Positions 53,901 to 61,558 of a DNA stretch of 64,000 bases are shown here, piece by piece (the stretch's first letter is position 1; every line of letters begins with the position of its first letter). The notes beneath the pieces were generated by a model, which did no database searches, was not told the origin of the DNA, and worked only from the letters and a program-made list of their open reading frames with translations. The translations under genes were made by a program, and so were the position numbers. Source of the DNA: Saprospiraceae bacterium (GTDB lineage: Bacteria; Bacteroidota; Bacteroidia; Chitinophagales; Saprospiraceae); contig JABSSL010000024.1 of assembly GCA_013214355.1 (NCBI GenBank), forward strand, positions 81,865-145,864, in the 5' to 3' direction.

Positions 53901-54793
53901 AACTAATTATTCCTCCCGGTAAATATGGGGTCATCGGTGCTTATAACTCGCTTGGAGTGGCCATCTTTAGCAAAGAAAAGAATGGGCTCCAAGGCTTACT
54001 CGACACCACAGGCCAGGTCCGACTGGTTCCGACCTACAAGCACATCGCTGACTTCTCGCAAGGTTATGCTAAAGTGTTGGCGAAGAACAGCAGGTTTGGG
54101 TTGATTAATGCTGCTGGCGCGGAGGTGCTTCGGACCGTTTATACTCGCATTGGTATGATCTCGGAAGGACTAGTTGCGACCCAATCGCCCGGTAGTGAAC
54201 AGTGGCAATTTATCAATATTACTACGGGTAAGGTGATTGGAGCACCTTACGATAAAACGCAAGCCTTCAAGAATGGTGTAACTTTCGTGAGCAATAAGAA
54301 GGAGAAAAAAATCATCAACGAATTGGGGGAAGAAATTCAATTTAAAAGCGGAGAACCCCAATTCTTTTCAGAGGGGGTTTTTGGCGTTACACATAGCTAC
54401 AATAAGCAACGTTCCTACTTCGCCGACGCCTCCGGAAATAATCTTTTTGGTCAATACTATAGTGAAATAGACACCTTTCATCTAGGTATCGCCAAAGTAC
54501 GCCCGGCTAGCATGCGCAAGCGCCTTTACGGAGCTATCAATATGCGCGGGGTCTATATCGTTCCTCCAAAATTTCGCTTCCTTCATCCCCAGCCCGATGG
54601 AAACATCATCATCAACCCACAAATCTTTTATGGTTTAGTGAATAAAAAGGGAAAGATCTTACTGGAGCCTAATTACGATCGGATAGAACAATTAAAAACA
54701 CCTAACCTATTCCGAGCAGAGCGCGGGGAAGAGATCGGATATTTTCGGGTAATTGGAGATTCCGTGAAGTGGGTGTGGGAGTTACAGAATTGA
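50975..54793 (+). CDS. giant exported WG-repeat protein
   Basis: This 1272-residue protein has a signal peptide (MKQKSLLILSCILSSLTAFSQ) and many WG-type repeats, each about 35-50 residues, with the core pattern (K/G)-x-W-G-(L/Y)-x-D-x-x-G-x-x-I-(I/P)-P-x-x-Y. Examples are RWGLSRGDGSTLIAPQYF, KWGLYAANIKKGVLIPCDY, LWGYLDTAGTIVIPPKY and FGLINAAGAEVLRTVY. WG proteins are beta-rich scaffolds, often periplasmic or surface-located; the partners are unknown. The number of blades varies in quality, with the middle (residues 480-720) more degenerate. It ends before a terminator and an IS982 element. Confidence 0.8.
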   Translation: MKQKSLLILSCILSSLTAFSQYPDITTDDTVTVYPVRINHKVGFVEIFPNNKAYEYIAPIYDFIAEVNANWHTPQSSDKPSPYRIFEIDQKVGLLDDALNKVLPNEFRRIRILAPNYFAVERDSLFQLVDSSQQVFLAGQAFDDIYLADTIPGQGHYFFVKQKNRWGLSRGDGSTLIAPQYFAMEQAGLAGFYKVRREAQDYAWELIDSTGTRVVPDGARDFLMLDRTFIAMKGDFFWNTHYINLNPKPGEPEHQTNKINYLKVEKVSSMLAAFALQGSPTVELWNIPEKKPIKALKRSRRAEKKGEYFRENRNSTEWVPWWFPLDDQYVIFNTASNAEREKDYLMDTSGNMKSPAFGYIYTSGKAGVYRVEQKGKWGLYAANIKKGVLIPCDYEGINPFVGDIAFCQQGITNRDRKYGALSFRAGEIDLLIPKYKRIEQVDDRSVFVADKSNEVIFGLNDQGKFAIDTIFQNIFSLRLNKNKKRREVKIIPKPGPKEYPIITESPGRFTTRKAGPYYAIVETDKKVSEIGDPKDRAVITRLPYAPPKVYQIIKGEMLIIYRKDKAVLTPYTKKVFGGSVFPSGFFSLAAKSFVEEIPVIGIRPFDRPYMHTAFMRSDGRMGLINREGQVMKKNGQTITYTYIGPFREGRARACIGGDLRLIEDKAGRKLEVPARFLLGKKPDLMREFQMIKGDDAKQTHRKTPQFYISSKESEAKWVFINTDGEVILDPHADYVLDYDWEEKSALIMRRNGGTDLYGHPDADFGIIDFEGKEIIPTEYDEIGVYSNYFIIGQRGTPTFTFNNKGHQIFVNPTKPSPFKENYSVFRNEAGLWGYLDTAGTIVIPPKYTVARPFSEGLAMVVDSTGDCGFINKQGEKIIQTDIKGVLASFVGDFHEGMCWWSKNNKKWNAYLPSGKKAFGLGALFEYRKIKGKDEEPFTHHTLHPLPMDFSSGVAVIQRPDSLTGKPRPAVVDQKGKLIIPPGKYGVIGAYNSLGVAIFSKEKNGLQGLLDTTGQVRLVPTYKHIADFSQGYAKVLAKNSRFGLINAAGAEVLRTVYTRIGMISEGLVATQSPGSEQWQFINITTGKVIGAPYDKTQAFKNGVTFVSNKKEKKIINELGEEIQFKSGEPQFFSEGVFGVTHSYNKQRSYFADASGNNLFGQYYSEIDTFHLGIAKVRPASMRKRLYGAINMRGVYIVPPKFRFLHPQPDGNIIINPQIFYGLVNKKGKILLEPNYDRIEQLKTPNLFRAERGEEIGYFRVIGDSVKWVWELQN

Positions 54794-54806
54794 AAGCTTT
54801 GTAAAA

Positions 54807-54845
54807 AAGGGAGCCCGCTTTCGCTGAGCTCCCTTCTCAATTTTT
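54807..54845 (+). terminator. intrinsic terminator after the WG gene
   Basis: AAGGGAGC (54807-54814) pairs with GCTCCCTT (54828-54835), with a 13-base loop, followed by a T-rich run (caattttta). It lies 13 bp after the stop of the WG gene and outside the IS element. Confidence 0.75.
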
Positions 54846-54868
54846 ATAACGAGATACAATTACTTGCT

Positions 54869-55905
54869 AGTTTAACGTGAGTTCGGAGTAATTAAGCAGC
54901 CAACTCTAAAGAATTGGGCTGTGGAAGCAAACGAGCTTCCAATTTTATTTTCGTTGTTGGTTTTTTGGGCCTAAAAGTATAAGCCGCCAGACCTGCTAGC
55001 AGATTGGCAAAGGCATTAAAAGGGGATCGATGTCTAGAGTGAGCCGAATCGCACTGATTTTTTGTAATATCAATAACGGATTCAATTATGCCTCTTTTGC
55101 CGATCCACAAACTAGGTTCTAAGGGGACTGATCTTTTGGCCATGTTCTTACGACATTTGGAAAAGATTTGTAGTAATCCTTCTTTTTGGAGAAAGTCACG
55201 TTTGTAGTCTTTTAACAGATAGCCCTTGTCGCCAAAAAGCCAACCTTTCAAGTCTTTGGTAAGCAGGAATAGGACTTTGATATTGGCATCCGAAACATTT
55301 CCCGCTGAGATGTAAAAATTCATTAATTCTCCTAACTGGTTGGTTACCAGATGATACTTAAGGCCAAAGAACCAGCCTACTGAAGTTTTACCCCATTGGG
55401 CAAAACCACGCATTACTTTATGTTGATGTGCTCTTTTAGGGTGACAAACCGGCCAAGGAGCACTATCTATATAATAAATTCCCGTATGCTTTGACCGGCT
55501 ACAACGGTGATTCAAGTACAAGCATAAAGGAAGAAAGGACCGAGGAATCAATTCTACAAACCGATTATAGCTAACTAAGTCTGGAAAATCAGATCGTAGT
55601 TGTTTAGATACATACTCGGTGTAATAACTTTTGAAGTTCTTGTAAGATTGATGATGGTAGTACACCAAAATTGTCATCACCTCACCTAAACTAAGTTTAG
55701 GACTGGGGCCGCGTCTATTTGTAGACCACATTTGAAAAATTACAGGATCAGATTTACAGAAATCATCAATTTCAATGTACATTTCTAAAAGCATAGGAGT
55801 CTTGGATTTGGTGAATTGTGGTTTGGTCATTACAATTTTACCAAATTTGACTCTTATGCTACTTCTTTTTAAGGTATCCCCGAAACTCCGAACTCACGTT
55901 AGTTT
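54869..55905 (-). mobile_element. complete IS982-family insertion sequence with 5-bp target duplication
   Basis: The element spans 54874-55900. Its ends are inverted repeats AACGTGAGTTCGGAGT (54874-54889) and ACTCCGAACTCACGTT (55885-55900), 16 bp perfect. The flanks are AGTTT on both sides (54869-54873 and 55901-55905), a target-site duplication. One open, intact transposase gene fills it. The element sits exactly against the stop codon of the outer-membrane receptor at 55904. Confidence 0.88.
54892..55830 (-). CDS. IS982-family transposase
   Basis: This 312-residue protein has the family order. An N-terminal helical region includes LSLGEVMTILVYYHHQSYKNFKSYY. The DDE catalytic residues follow: first Asp in GIYYIDSAPWPVCHPKR, second Asp in LFGDKGYLLKDY, Glu in GKRGIIESVIDITK. 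VGWFFGLKYHLVTNQLGELMNFYISAGNVSD is the classic middle segment. It is intact and probably active. It starts 70 bp inside the right end and stops about 18 bp from the left end, close to the usual IS982 layout. Confidence 0.92.
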   Translation of the reverse strand: MTKPQFTKSKTPMLLEMYIEIDDFCKSDPVIFQMWSTNRRGPSPKLSLGEVMTILVYYHHQSYKNFKSYYTEYVSKQLRSDFPDLVSYNRFVELIPRSFLPLCLYLNHRCSRSKHTGIYYIDSAPWPVCHPKRAHQHKVMRGFAQWGKTSVGWFFGLKYHLVTNQLGELMNFYISAGNVSDANIKVLFLLTKDLKGWLFGDKGYLLKDYKRDFLQKEGLLQIFSKCRKNMAKRSVPLEPSLWIGKRGIIESVIDITKNQCDSAHSRHRSPFNAFANLLAGLAAYTFRPKKPTTKIKLEARLLPQPNSLELAA

Positions 55906-58348
55906 AGTTTCCGGACTTCACTCGACGTTGTTCGTCTTCCAATCCAGTTTTACGACGACGTGCGCCTTTCACCTGGGAGTTTCCGAACATGTAGGAGAAG
56001 TTTACGCGTACTCGACGGCTATCCCAACGACCTCCAACATCCATAAACAAGGGGCCAAATTCACTAGTACCGCTCCACTGATTGGTTCTGAAAATATCAC
56101 TTACCGATACTTTCAAGTTACCACGACCACCAAGCACTTTCTTCTGCACACCGGCATCGATACTCCACATCTCATCCATCTCAAATGTGCCACCCCACAA
56201 ACCTGGCGCGTTGTACCATCCTGACAATTCAAAAGAAAGATTCATCGGTAGACGGAAGGTATGCTGGCTATAGACATTGAAAGAGGTAGCATCTAGATCC
56301 ACCGCATTACCGCGAAGATTCTCTGCTCTGTTCTGACTGTAAGTACCGGTCAAGCTGGTATAAGAGCTCCACCATTTTGCCAAAGGTACAGGTGCAGAGA
56401 AATTCAAGCTGTATACATACTGGTCATCTAGATTCAACCAAGTGATATAACTAGCATTGTCTCCAGACGCCTCTGTTTGGCGAGTAATCAGGTCTTGCGT
56501 GTGACTAAAGCTAAAAGTAGTATTAAAGCGATAGTTGAAAGAGTGAGACAACTGGAAGTTGTTGGCATACTCTGGCTGCAAGAATGGATTACCTTGTTGG
56601 AAGGTCAATTCATCCAACTTGTCTTCAAAAGGATTCAAATCCTGGTAGGAAGGACGATTGATTCTGCGGCTATAAGACAATTGGAAAGTATTCTTCTGGT
56701 TCATGGCAAAGGTGATACCGGCAGAAGGAAAAAAGTCTACATAATCTCTTTCCACAAAGTCATTATCTGTAGGCTTAGCGCTAGTCAAATCTCCGGTAGA
56801 ATGCGTGTGCTCTACCCGTAAGCCCGCTTGCAGTCCCCACTTCTTAATCTGCTTAGAGAAGTTCGCATAACCCGCATTCACATTTTCTCTGTATTCAAAT
56901 TGGTTACTGCGATCAAGATCCCGTTGATTTTCACCATTGATTACATTGAAGAAATCAAAAGTATTATCCGTTTCAACTAAAGATAATTTCGTACCAATTT
57001 CCATTTTACCTCCGAATAGAGGGCGTTCGTGATCCAACTTGAAAGTATAGATATCAATATCGGTAGGGCTATTGTTAGCGAAGATCCGTTCCCTCAAGAT
57101 TTCACTCTCAGAAGCATCCATGTATAAGTTGGGCTGGAAGGCTTCTCTTTCGTTCCGGAACAGCCCATAGTCAACATCCATATTCCACACATTGCCTTTG
57201 CCATTGTCGATCTGATAATTCACATTGAAGTTCACATTATCTCGCGTTCCATCCTGGAAGCTCTCCGCTACCAGCACACTATCGATCGCACTTTGTCCTT
57301 GCATACTCATGAAAGTGCGGCTGTTCCCACTATTACCATTATCATTCAGGTTACCATTGATCAAGAAGCCGATCGTTTCCTTTTTATTGAGGAAAAAATC
57401 AGTTCCGAAGCGGAAGTTTTGGCCTGACCATTCAGAATCATTTCTTCCTCTCTGATCAAACACCAAGCCCGATTGTTCCCGGTAAATATCCATGAAGTTG
57501 ATATTCTCTCCATCGTAGTAGCCAAAAGAGCCAAAAGCATTCAATTGCTTATTGCGGTAGTTCCCGTTGATCGAACCATTGAACTGCCCCACTTGCCCCA
57601 TGGACCCCCCCAAATTAAGGTTCGCATTAGTGCCTAGGCGCTTATCCTTTTTCATTTTGATGTTGATGATACCGGCGGTACTTTCCGCATCGTAACGAGA
57701 GGAAGGATTGGTGATAATCTCAATGGCCTCTATTTCAGTGCTTTGTACCGTCTTTAGGAAAGCGGCAAGATCTTCTGCGCCCAAGGGCGAAGGTTTCCCA
57801 TCGATATAGATTTGTACGCCGGTACGCCCCAGCATGGAGATATTCTCATTGTTATCGATCACAACGCCTGGAGATTTACGCAGAAGGTCCATGGCGTTGT
57901 TTCCAGTAGCATTGATACTACCTTCTACATTGAGCACCATCTTATCTGGCTTAATCTCCAGCAATGGTTTCTGAGCTTTCACCACCACCTCACTTAAATC
58001 AGTAGCGCCAGGCTTAAGATCGATATTTCCTACATTCACTTTTTGGCCAGCGGCCAAGTCGATCACCTCAGATTGGTAGGGAGGTAAACCTACATAAGAA
58101 ACATCTAACCAATAAGCACCAGCAGGTACTTCTAGAATGGCGAAACCACCATCTTCTTTCGAATATTCAACCTTAAATAATGTGGAATCTTTGGCGAGTT
58201 TTAGAACGACATTTGCGAAAGCAACAGGATTTCCGTCGGGGTCTTGAATTTTACCAGTGATTAGTCCGTTATCGCTTTGCGCTTCTACAGAAAGGCTACA
58301 TAAGAGCGTAAGGCATCCCAATAGAAGGCTTAACTTCTTGAATAACAT
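55904..58348 (-). CDS. TonB-dependent receptor/OMP_b-brl_3-type outer-membrane beta-barrel protein
   Basis: This 814-residue protein has a signal peptide (MLFKKLSLLLGCLTLLCSLSVEAQ), a carboxypeptidase-regulatory-like domain (ITGKIQDPDGNPVAFANVVL, about 30-110), a plug-like domain (LLRKSPGVVIDNNENISMLGRTGVQIYIDGKPSPL, about 140-240), and a large barrel with TonB-like aromatic strands (GGSMGQVGQFNGSINGNYRN; YSRRINRPSYQDLNPFED; TYSQNRAENL). The stop TAA at 55904-55906 is preserved although an IS element starts at that very point. The new downstream sequence belongs to the IS, so the original 3' terminator is now on the far side of the element. Confidence 0.88.
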   Translation of the reverse strand: MLFKKLSLLLGCLTLLCSLSVEAQSDNGLITGKIQDPDGNPVAFANVVLKLAKDSTLFKVEYSKEDGGFAILEVPAGAYWLDVSYVGLPPYQSEVIDLAAGQKVNVGNIDLKPGATDLSEVVVKAQKPLLEIKPDKMVLNVEGSINATGNNAMDLLRKSPGVVIDNNENISMLGRTGVQIYIDGKPSPLGAEDLAAFLKTVQSTEIEAIEIITNPSSRYDAESTAGIINIKMKKDKRLGTNANLNLGGSMGQVGQFNGSINGNYRNKQLNAFGSFGYYDGENINFMDIYREQSGLVFDQRGRNDSEWSGQNFRFGTDFFLNKKETIGFLINGNLNDNGNSGNSRTFMSMQGQSAIDSVLVAESFQDGTRDNVNFNVNYQIDNGKGNVWNMDVDYGLFRNEREAFQPNLYMDASESEILRERIFANNSPTDIDIYTFKLDHERPLFGGKMEIGTKLSLVETDNTFDFFNVINGENQRDLDRSNQFEYRENVNAGYANFSKQIKKWGLQAGLRVEHTHSTGDLTSAKPTDNDFVERDYVDFFPSAGITFAMNQKNTFQLSYSRRINRPSYQDLNPFEDKLDELTFQQGNPFLQPEYANNFQLSHSFNYRFNTTFSFSHTQDLITRQTEASGDNASYITWLNLDDQYVYSLNFSAPVPLAKWWSSYTSLTGTYSQNRAENLRGNAVDLDATSFNVYSQHTFRLPMNLSFELSGWYNAPGLWGGTFEMDEMWSIDAGVQKKVLGGRGNLKVSVSDIFRTNQWSGTSEFGPLFMDVGGRWDSRRVRVNFSYMFGNSQVKGARRRKTGLEDEQRRVKSGN

Positions 58349-58385
58349 AGTCGGAGTGATTTAGAGTTTTGAATAACAGTCAGTG

Positions 58386-58393
58386 CAAATGTA
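58386..58393 (-). promoter_or_regulatory. predicted -7 element of the barrel gene promoter
   Basis: On the minus strand the bases read TACATTTG, a full match to TAnnTTTG. Transcription should begin near 58379, giving a leader of about 30 nt. No clear TTTG lies 19 nt upstream, so the -33 element is weak or an activator or alternative sigma factor helps. Confidence 0.55.
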
Positions 58394-58623
58394 GGAATCC
58401 CGGATAAACGACCTATTTCTTTTCGACGAACGTCCTATTGTTCCGATGAATGATCGATTTTGTCAGCTTTTAGCTAAAAATGGAGTACAAATCCAAAACA
58501 TTCGCAATCAGATTCTAGGATTTCGGCATTTTTATTCAGGTTTGAACCATTAATTTATGCCCAGCAAGCGATTACTGTCACACCAAAGGAACTTTGCTGT
58601 ATAAAGAAATAAAAGAGCAAGGA

Positions 58624-59508
58624 ATGACAAAAAAGAATCCATTTACCCAGGAATTTGATCATCAGAAAGACGTGGAGTTAGTCAGCGAGGCCATTGAGGG
58701 AAGTCGGGAAGCGCTCAATAAACTGGTAACACGACACAATAACTTTATCTACAATATTTGCCTTAAAATGCTGGGAAACCCCGTAGATGCTGAAGATCTG
58801 ACACAAGATATCTTGATCAAGGTCATTACTAATCTCTCCAGCTATCAGCAGGAAAAGGCCCAATTTAGAACCTGGCTGTATAGAATCGCCTTCAATACTA
58901 TACTCAACTATAAAAAATCAAAGAACGAAAAAGGTATTCATTCCTTCCAGCAATTCTTTGACTTTGTTGGTGAGATTGAGGATGATAAAAATATCTCTGA
59001 TGACAACTTGGATCAACTGGATCCGCTCAGCGAAGAAGCAAAGATCAAATGTATGACGGGCATGCTCATGTGTGTGCCGAGGGAGGATAGGTTGTTGTAC
59101 ATTGTCGGTGACCTTTTCGAGGTGGATCACAATCTGGGAGCAGAGATGTTTCAGATCTCCAAAGCTAACTTTAGGAAGAAACTGAGTCGAATACGACAGC
59201 AGCTTAGACAATGGATGAACAACAAGTGTGGATTAGTGAACAAGGACAATCCCTGTCGATGCACCCGCAAAACCAAGGGGTTTATCGAAAGAGGCATCGT
59301 TAACCCTGAGTATCTCCTTTGGGATAAAGGTTTTTCAAGTAGAATAAAGGACTACACCCATACTCACTTCAACGAAATTCTGATTAGCTCTGATAAAATT
59401 TATGCCAGTTTATATCAGCAACATCCGCTGAAAGACAACAAACCCGCTGAACAGATCATCAATGATATCATTTCAGATGATCACATGAGAGCCATCTTGG
59501 ACTTCTAA
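58624..59508 (+). CDS. ECF-type RNA polymerase sigma factor with extended C-terminus
   Basis: This protein of about 294 residues has the sigma-70 region 2 (EALNKLVTRHNNFIYNICLKMLGNPVDAEDLTQDILIKVITNLSSYQ, and FRTWLYRIAFNTILNYKKS) and a region 4-like helix-turn-helix (MLMCVPREDRLLYIVGDLFEVDHNLGAEMFQISKANFRKKLSRIR). An unusual C-terminal stretch of about 90 residues follows, starting CGLVNKDNPCRCTRKTKGFIERG, with three close Cys residues that could bind a metal or sense redox state. No anti-sigma gene is adjacent. I choose the ATG at 58624 with an AAGGA ribosome-binding sequence just before it. It may control the exported dehalogenase that follows. Confidence 0.85.
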   Translation: MTKKNPFTQEFDHQKDVELVSEAIEGSREALNKLVTRHNNFIYNICLKMLGNPVDAEDLTQDILIKVITNLSSYQQEKAQFRTWLYRIAFNTILNYKKSKNEKGIHSFQQFFDFVGEIEDDKNISDDNLDQLDPLSEEAKIKCMTGMLMCVPREDRLLYIVGDLFEVDHNLGAEMFQISKANFRKKLSRIRQQLRQWMNNKCGLVNKDNPCRCTRKTKGFIERGIVNPEYLLWDKGFSSRIKDYTHTHFNEILISSDKIYASLYQQHPLKDNKPAEQIINDIISDDHMRAILDF

Positions 59509-59585
59509 CTTTTACCACTTCTAATAAAAGCCTTTACATCGTCTTGCTTTGTCAAGACCTACTAATCATATATCAAAATTATAGC

Positions 59586-60590
59586 ATGAAAAAGATACTA
59601 GTCCTATTGGCATTACACTATGCCGTCCTAACCCACGCCTTAAGTAATACTGATTCCATTCATCATTCAATCCATCAAAACATGGTCATGCCGTCCACTG
59701 ACACCAATATCATCTCTGCCAAATTCCCTTACCATTCGAAGTTCTTGCAGGTAAAGGGCTCCAACATCCACTACATCGACGAGGGCAACAAGGATGCAAA
59801 GCACACCTTTGTTCTTCTACATGGCAACCCTACCTCCAATTATATTTGGCGAAACATTGTCCCTTACCTCACTCCCCATGGAAGGGTAATTGCCCCTGAC
59901 TTGATCGGTATGGGTAAATCGGATAAGCCAGATATCAGCTATACCTTCCAAGAGCACATCAACTATATCGATGTATTCCTCGACGACCTAGCACTGGACA
60001 ATATTATTTTGGTCATTCAAGATTGGGGTTCTGGTATTGGATTTCACTATGCACATAGATTTCCTGAAAGGGTGGCTGGAATAGTCTTCTTGGAAGGAAT
60101 CGTTCGTACCATAGAATGGCGTGATGCTAATCTCATCGAGCGATACATCTTTAAGCGCCTACGGCATCCGAAAAAAGGACATAAAATGATTGTCAAGAAG
60201 AACTTCTTCGTTGAGCGATTCCTCCCGATGATGACCAAAAGGAAACTAAGCGAGGAGGAGCGAAATTACTATGCTGCGCCTTATCTAGCAGAGGCGGATA
60301 GGAAGGCGGTGTGGATTTGGCCTTCTCAAATCGCCATCAGTGGGGAACCAAAGGCGAGTCATGACATCATTCTCGCATACGAAAAATGGTTGCCCACTTC
60401 AGAACTTCCAAAATTGATGTTCCATGCTAAACCAGGTATGATCATCAAGCCAAAGGAAGCCAAAAAAATCAAAGCGACCTGGCAAAACCTAGAGTCAATT
60501 GATCTAGGCAAGGGAAAACATTATCTACAGGAAACCTATCCACATCAAATCGGTCAGGGAATTTCAACTTGGTTTAAGGAGACTTTCTGA
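59586..60590 (+). CDS. exported haloalkane dehalogenase-like alpha/beta hydrolase
   Basis: This protein of about 334 residues has a signal peptide (MKKILVLLALHYAVLTHALS). The catalytic set matches the HLD-II subfamily (DhaA-like): nucleophile Asp146 in IQDWGSG, Glu170 in VFLEGIVRTIEW, His312 in GKGKHYLQE, with halide-binding Asn81 (HGNPTSNYIW) and Trp147. It should cleave carbon-halogen bonds of small haloalkanes by hydrolysis. A signal peptide is uncommon in this family, which is usually cytosolic. It starts 77 bp after the sigma-factor stop. An epoxide hydrolase or other alpha/beta hydrolase role cannot be ruled out. Confidence 0.83.
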   Translation: MKKILVLLALHYAVLTHALSNTDSIHHSIHQNMVMPSTDTNIISAKFPYHSKFLQVKGSNIHYIDEGNKDAKHTFVLLHGNPTSNYIWRNIVPYLTPHGRVIAPDLIGMGKSDKPDISYTFQEHINYIDVFLDDLALDNIILVIQDWGSGIGFHYAHRFPERVAGIVFLEGIVRTIEWRDANLIERYIFKRLRHPKKGHKMIVKKNFFVERFLPMMTKRKLSEEERNYYAAPYLAEADRKAVWIWPSQIAISGEPKASHDIILAYEKWLPTSELPKLMFHAKPGMIIKPKEAKKIKATWQNLESIDLGKGKHYLQETYPHQIGQGISTWFKETF

Positions 60591-60755
60591 GCTTACAGGA
60601 ATGCTTTTCAGGGCAATAATAACAATGGTTCCTCTAGCTGGGCAGGGATACTGAGATCTAAAACAAATGAGGTCTCCGTATCCCCTCGTTCCTGTGCGGG
60701 ATCAGGTAAAAGACTGAAATTGTGGAATCCAGACATGGCCAACAGCATTCTATCC

Positions 60756-61391
60756 TTACCCCATGCTCAATTCCGCTTTGGAAGTATTTTGATTACTTTC
60801 CACTTTGATGGCTCCTGCCTCTTTAGTTCCCAAAGTCTCCACCTTCTCCAACCATTTTTTCCGTAGCTGATCAGAACTATTTTTCAAATTCCCGATGGTA
60901 AAGAACTTCACCTTGAAACCACAGAATCCTAGAATAACTCGCTTAATGACCTTATGCCCGGCACTATTGTATGTCAATCGGTAGTACCAAACAGGAGCAT
61001 CCATGGTCGTTATAACTCTAGCCGTTTTCCCCTTCATCAATTTGTCCCAGAAAGGGCTATTCTCGCGGTATTCAAAGGTAAAACCGGGGAGAAAAAGACG
61101 ATCAATAAAGCCTTTTAATAAAGCGGGCATACCGCCCCACCAAGTAGGATATATCCAAACAGTATGATCCGCTTCCTTCAACAATTCAAAGGCGTGTAGA
61201 AGATCAGGCTCTAATTCGGTACGCTTGCGGTAGCCGTATCGGAGTATTGGATCAAAAGTCAGATCAGCTAGGTACAGTACGTCCACCTGGGTATTGGCTT
61301 GTGCCCTTGCCCCCTTTGCATAAGCCTCAGTCAGGGCCGCATTAAAACTCTCCTTGTCCGGATGTCCATTTAGAATCAGGATCTTTTTCAT
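60756..61391 (-). CDS. flavodoxin-fold NAD(P)H:quinone reductase (KefF/MdaB-like)
   Basis: This 211-residue protein has the flavodoxin-2 fold: MKKILILNGHPDKESFNAALTEAYA, WIYPTWWGGMPALLKGFIDRLFLPGFTF (FMN/FAD-binding and dimer region) and the C-terminal VILGFCGFKVKFFTIGNLKNSS. Members reduce quinones or xenobiotic electrophiles by two electrons. Its promoter (see 61458-61488) is bracketed by two copies of a palindrome that also overlaps the start of the TetR gene at 63113, so it is probably repressed by that regulator and induced by a toxic or quinone-like ligand. Confidence 0.86.
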   Translation of the reverse strand: MKKILILNGHPDKESFNAALTEAYAKGARAQANTQVDVLYLADLTFDPILRYGYRKRTELEPDLLHAFELLKEADHTVWIYPTWWGGMPALLKGFIDRLFLPGFTFEYRENSPFWDKLMKGKTARVITTMDAPVWYYRLTYNSAGHKVIKRVILGFCGFKVKFFTIGNLKNSSDQLRKKWLEKVETLGTKEAGAIKVESNQNTSKAELSMG

Positions 61392-61434
61392 GTGATAGTT
61401 GATTATTTAATCGAGAAATTGATTGTTTCGCACT

Positions 61435-61452
61435 TTAGTCCAAATGGACTAA
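61435..61452. promoter_or_regulatory. operator site A (TTAGTCCA-AA-TGGACTAA) at the quinone-reductase start site
   Basis: This is an 8-2-8 perfect palindrome. It covers the predicted transcription start (about 61451) of the minus-strand quinone-reductase gene, 44 bp upstream of its ATG. Related sites are at 61480-61497 and 63092-63109. Its centre lies 45 bp from that of site B. Confidence 0.75.
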
Positions 61453-61457
61453 TGATA

Positions 61458-61488
61458 CAAACATACAGTAAAAAACACTTTAGCGCAA
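61458..61488 (-). promoter_or_regulatory. predicted quinone-reductase promoter
   Basis: On the minus strand TTG (61486-61488) is followed after 20 nt by TATGTTTG (61458-61465), a full match to the Bacteroidota TAnnTTTG element. The -33 element lies inside operator B and the start site inside operator A, so a bound repressor would block polymerase at both ends. Confidence 0.7.
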
Positions 61489-61497
61489 GTGGACTAA
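61480..61497. promoter_or_regulatory. operator site B (TTAGCGCAAGTGGACTAA)
   Basis: The right half TGGACTAA equals that of site A; the left half TTAGCGCA differs by two bases from TTAGTCCA. It is almost the same as site C at 63092 (TTAGCGCAAACGGACTAA). It overlaps the -33 region of the quinone-reductase promoter and lies 79 bp upstream of the PadR start codon's first operator region on the other side. Confidence 0.72.
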
Positions 61498-61508
61498 AAA
61501 TATTTTCA

Positions 61509-61539
61509 TTGACATTTAATACGATTCGTATTATTTTTA
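61509..61539 (+). promoter_or_regulatory. predicted padR promoter
   Basis: TTG (61509-61511) is followed after 20 nt by TATTTTTA (61532-61539), a 7-of-8 match to TAnnTTTG. The start of transcription should be near 61546, 13 nt before the ATG. One operator copy lies in the spacer and one at the start site. Confidence 0.6.
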
Positions 61540-61558
61540 TAGTACGAATCGTATTAAA
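61515..61558. promoter_or_regulatory. two palindromic PadR-type operators in a perfect 16-bp inverted repeat
   Basis: TTTAATACGATTCGTA (61515-61530) is exactly inverted at 61543-61558, ending one base before the padR ATG. Each half is itself a palindrome: AATACGA-T-TCGTATT (61518-61532) and a second copy centred at 61548 (TACGA-A-TCGTA core). Two dimers could bind, one in the promoter spacer and one at the start site, giving tight autorepression. Confidence 0.72.
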
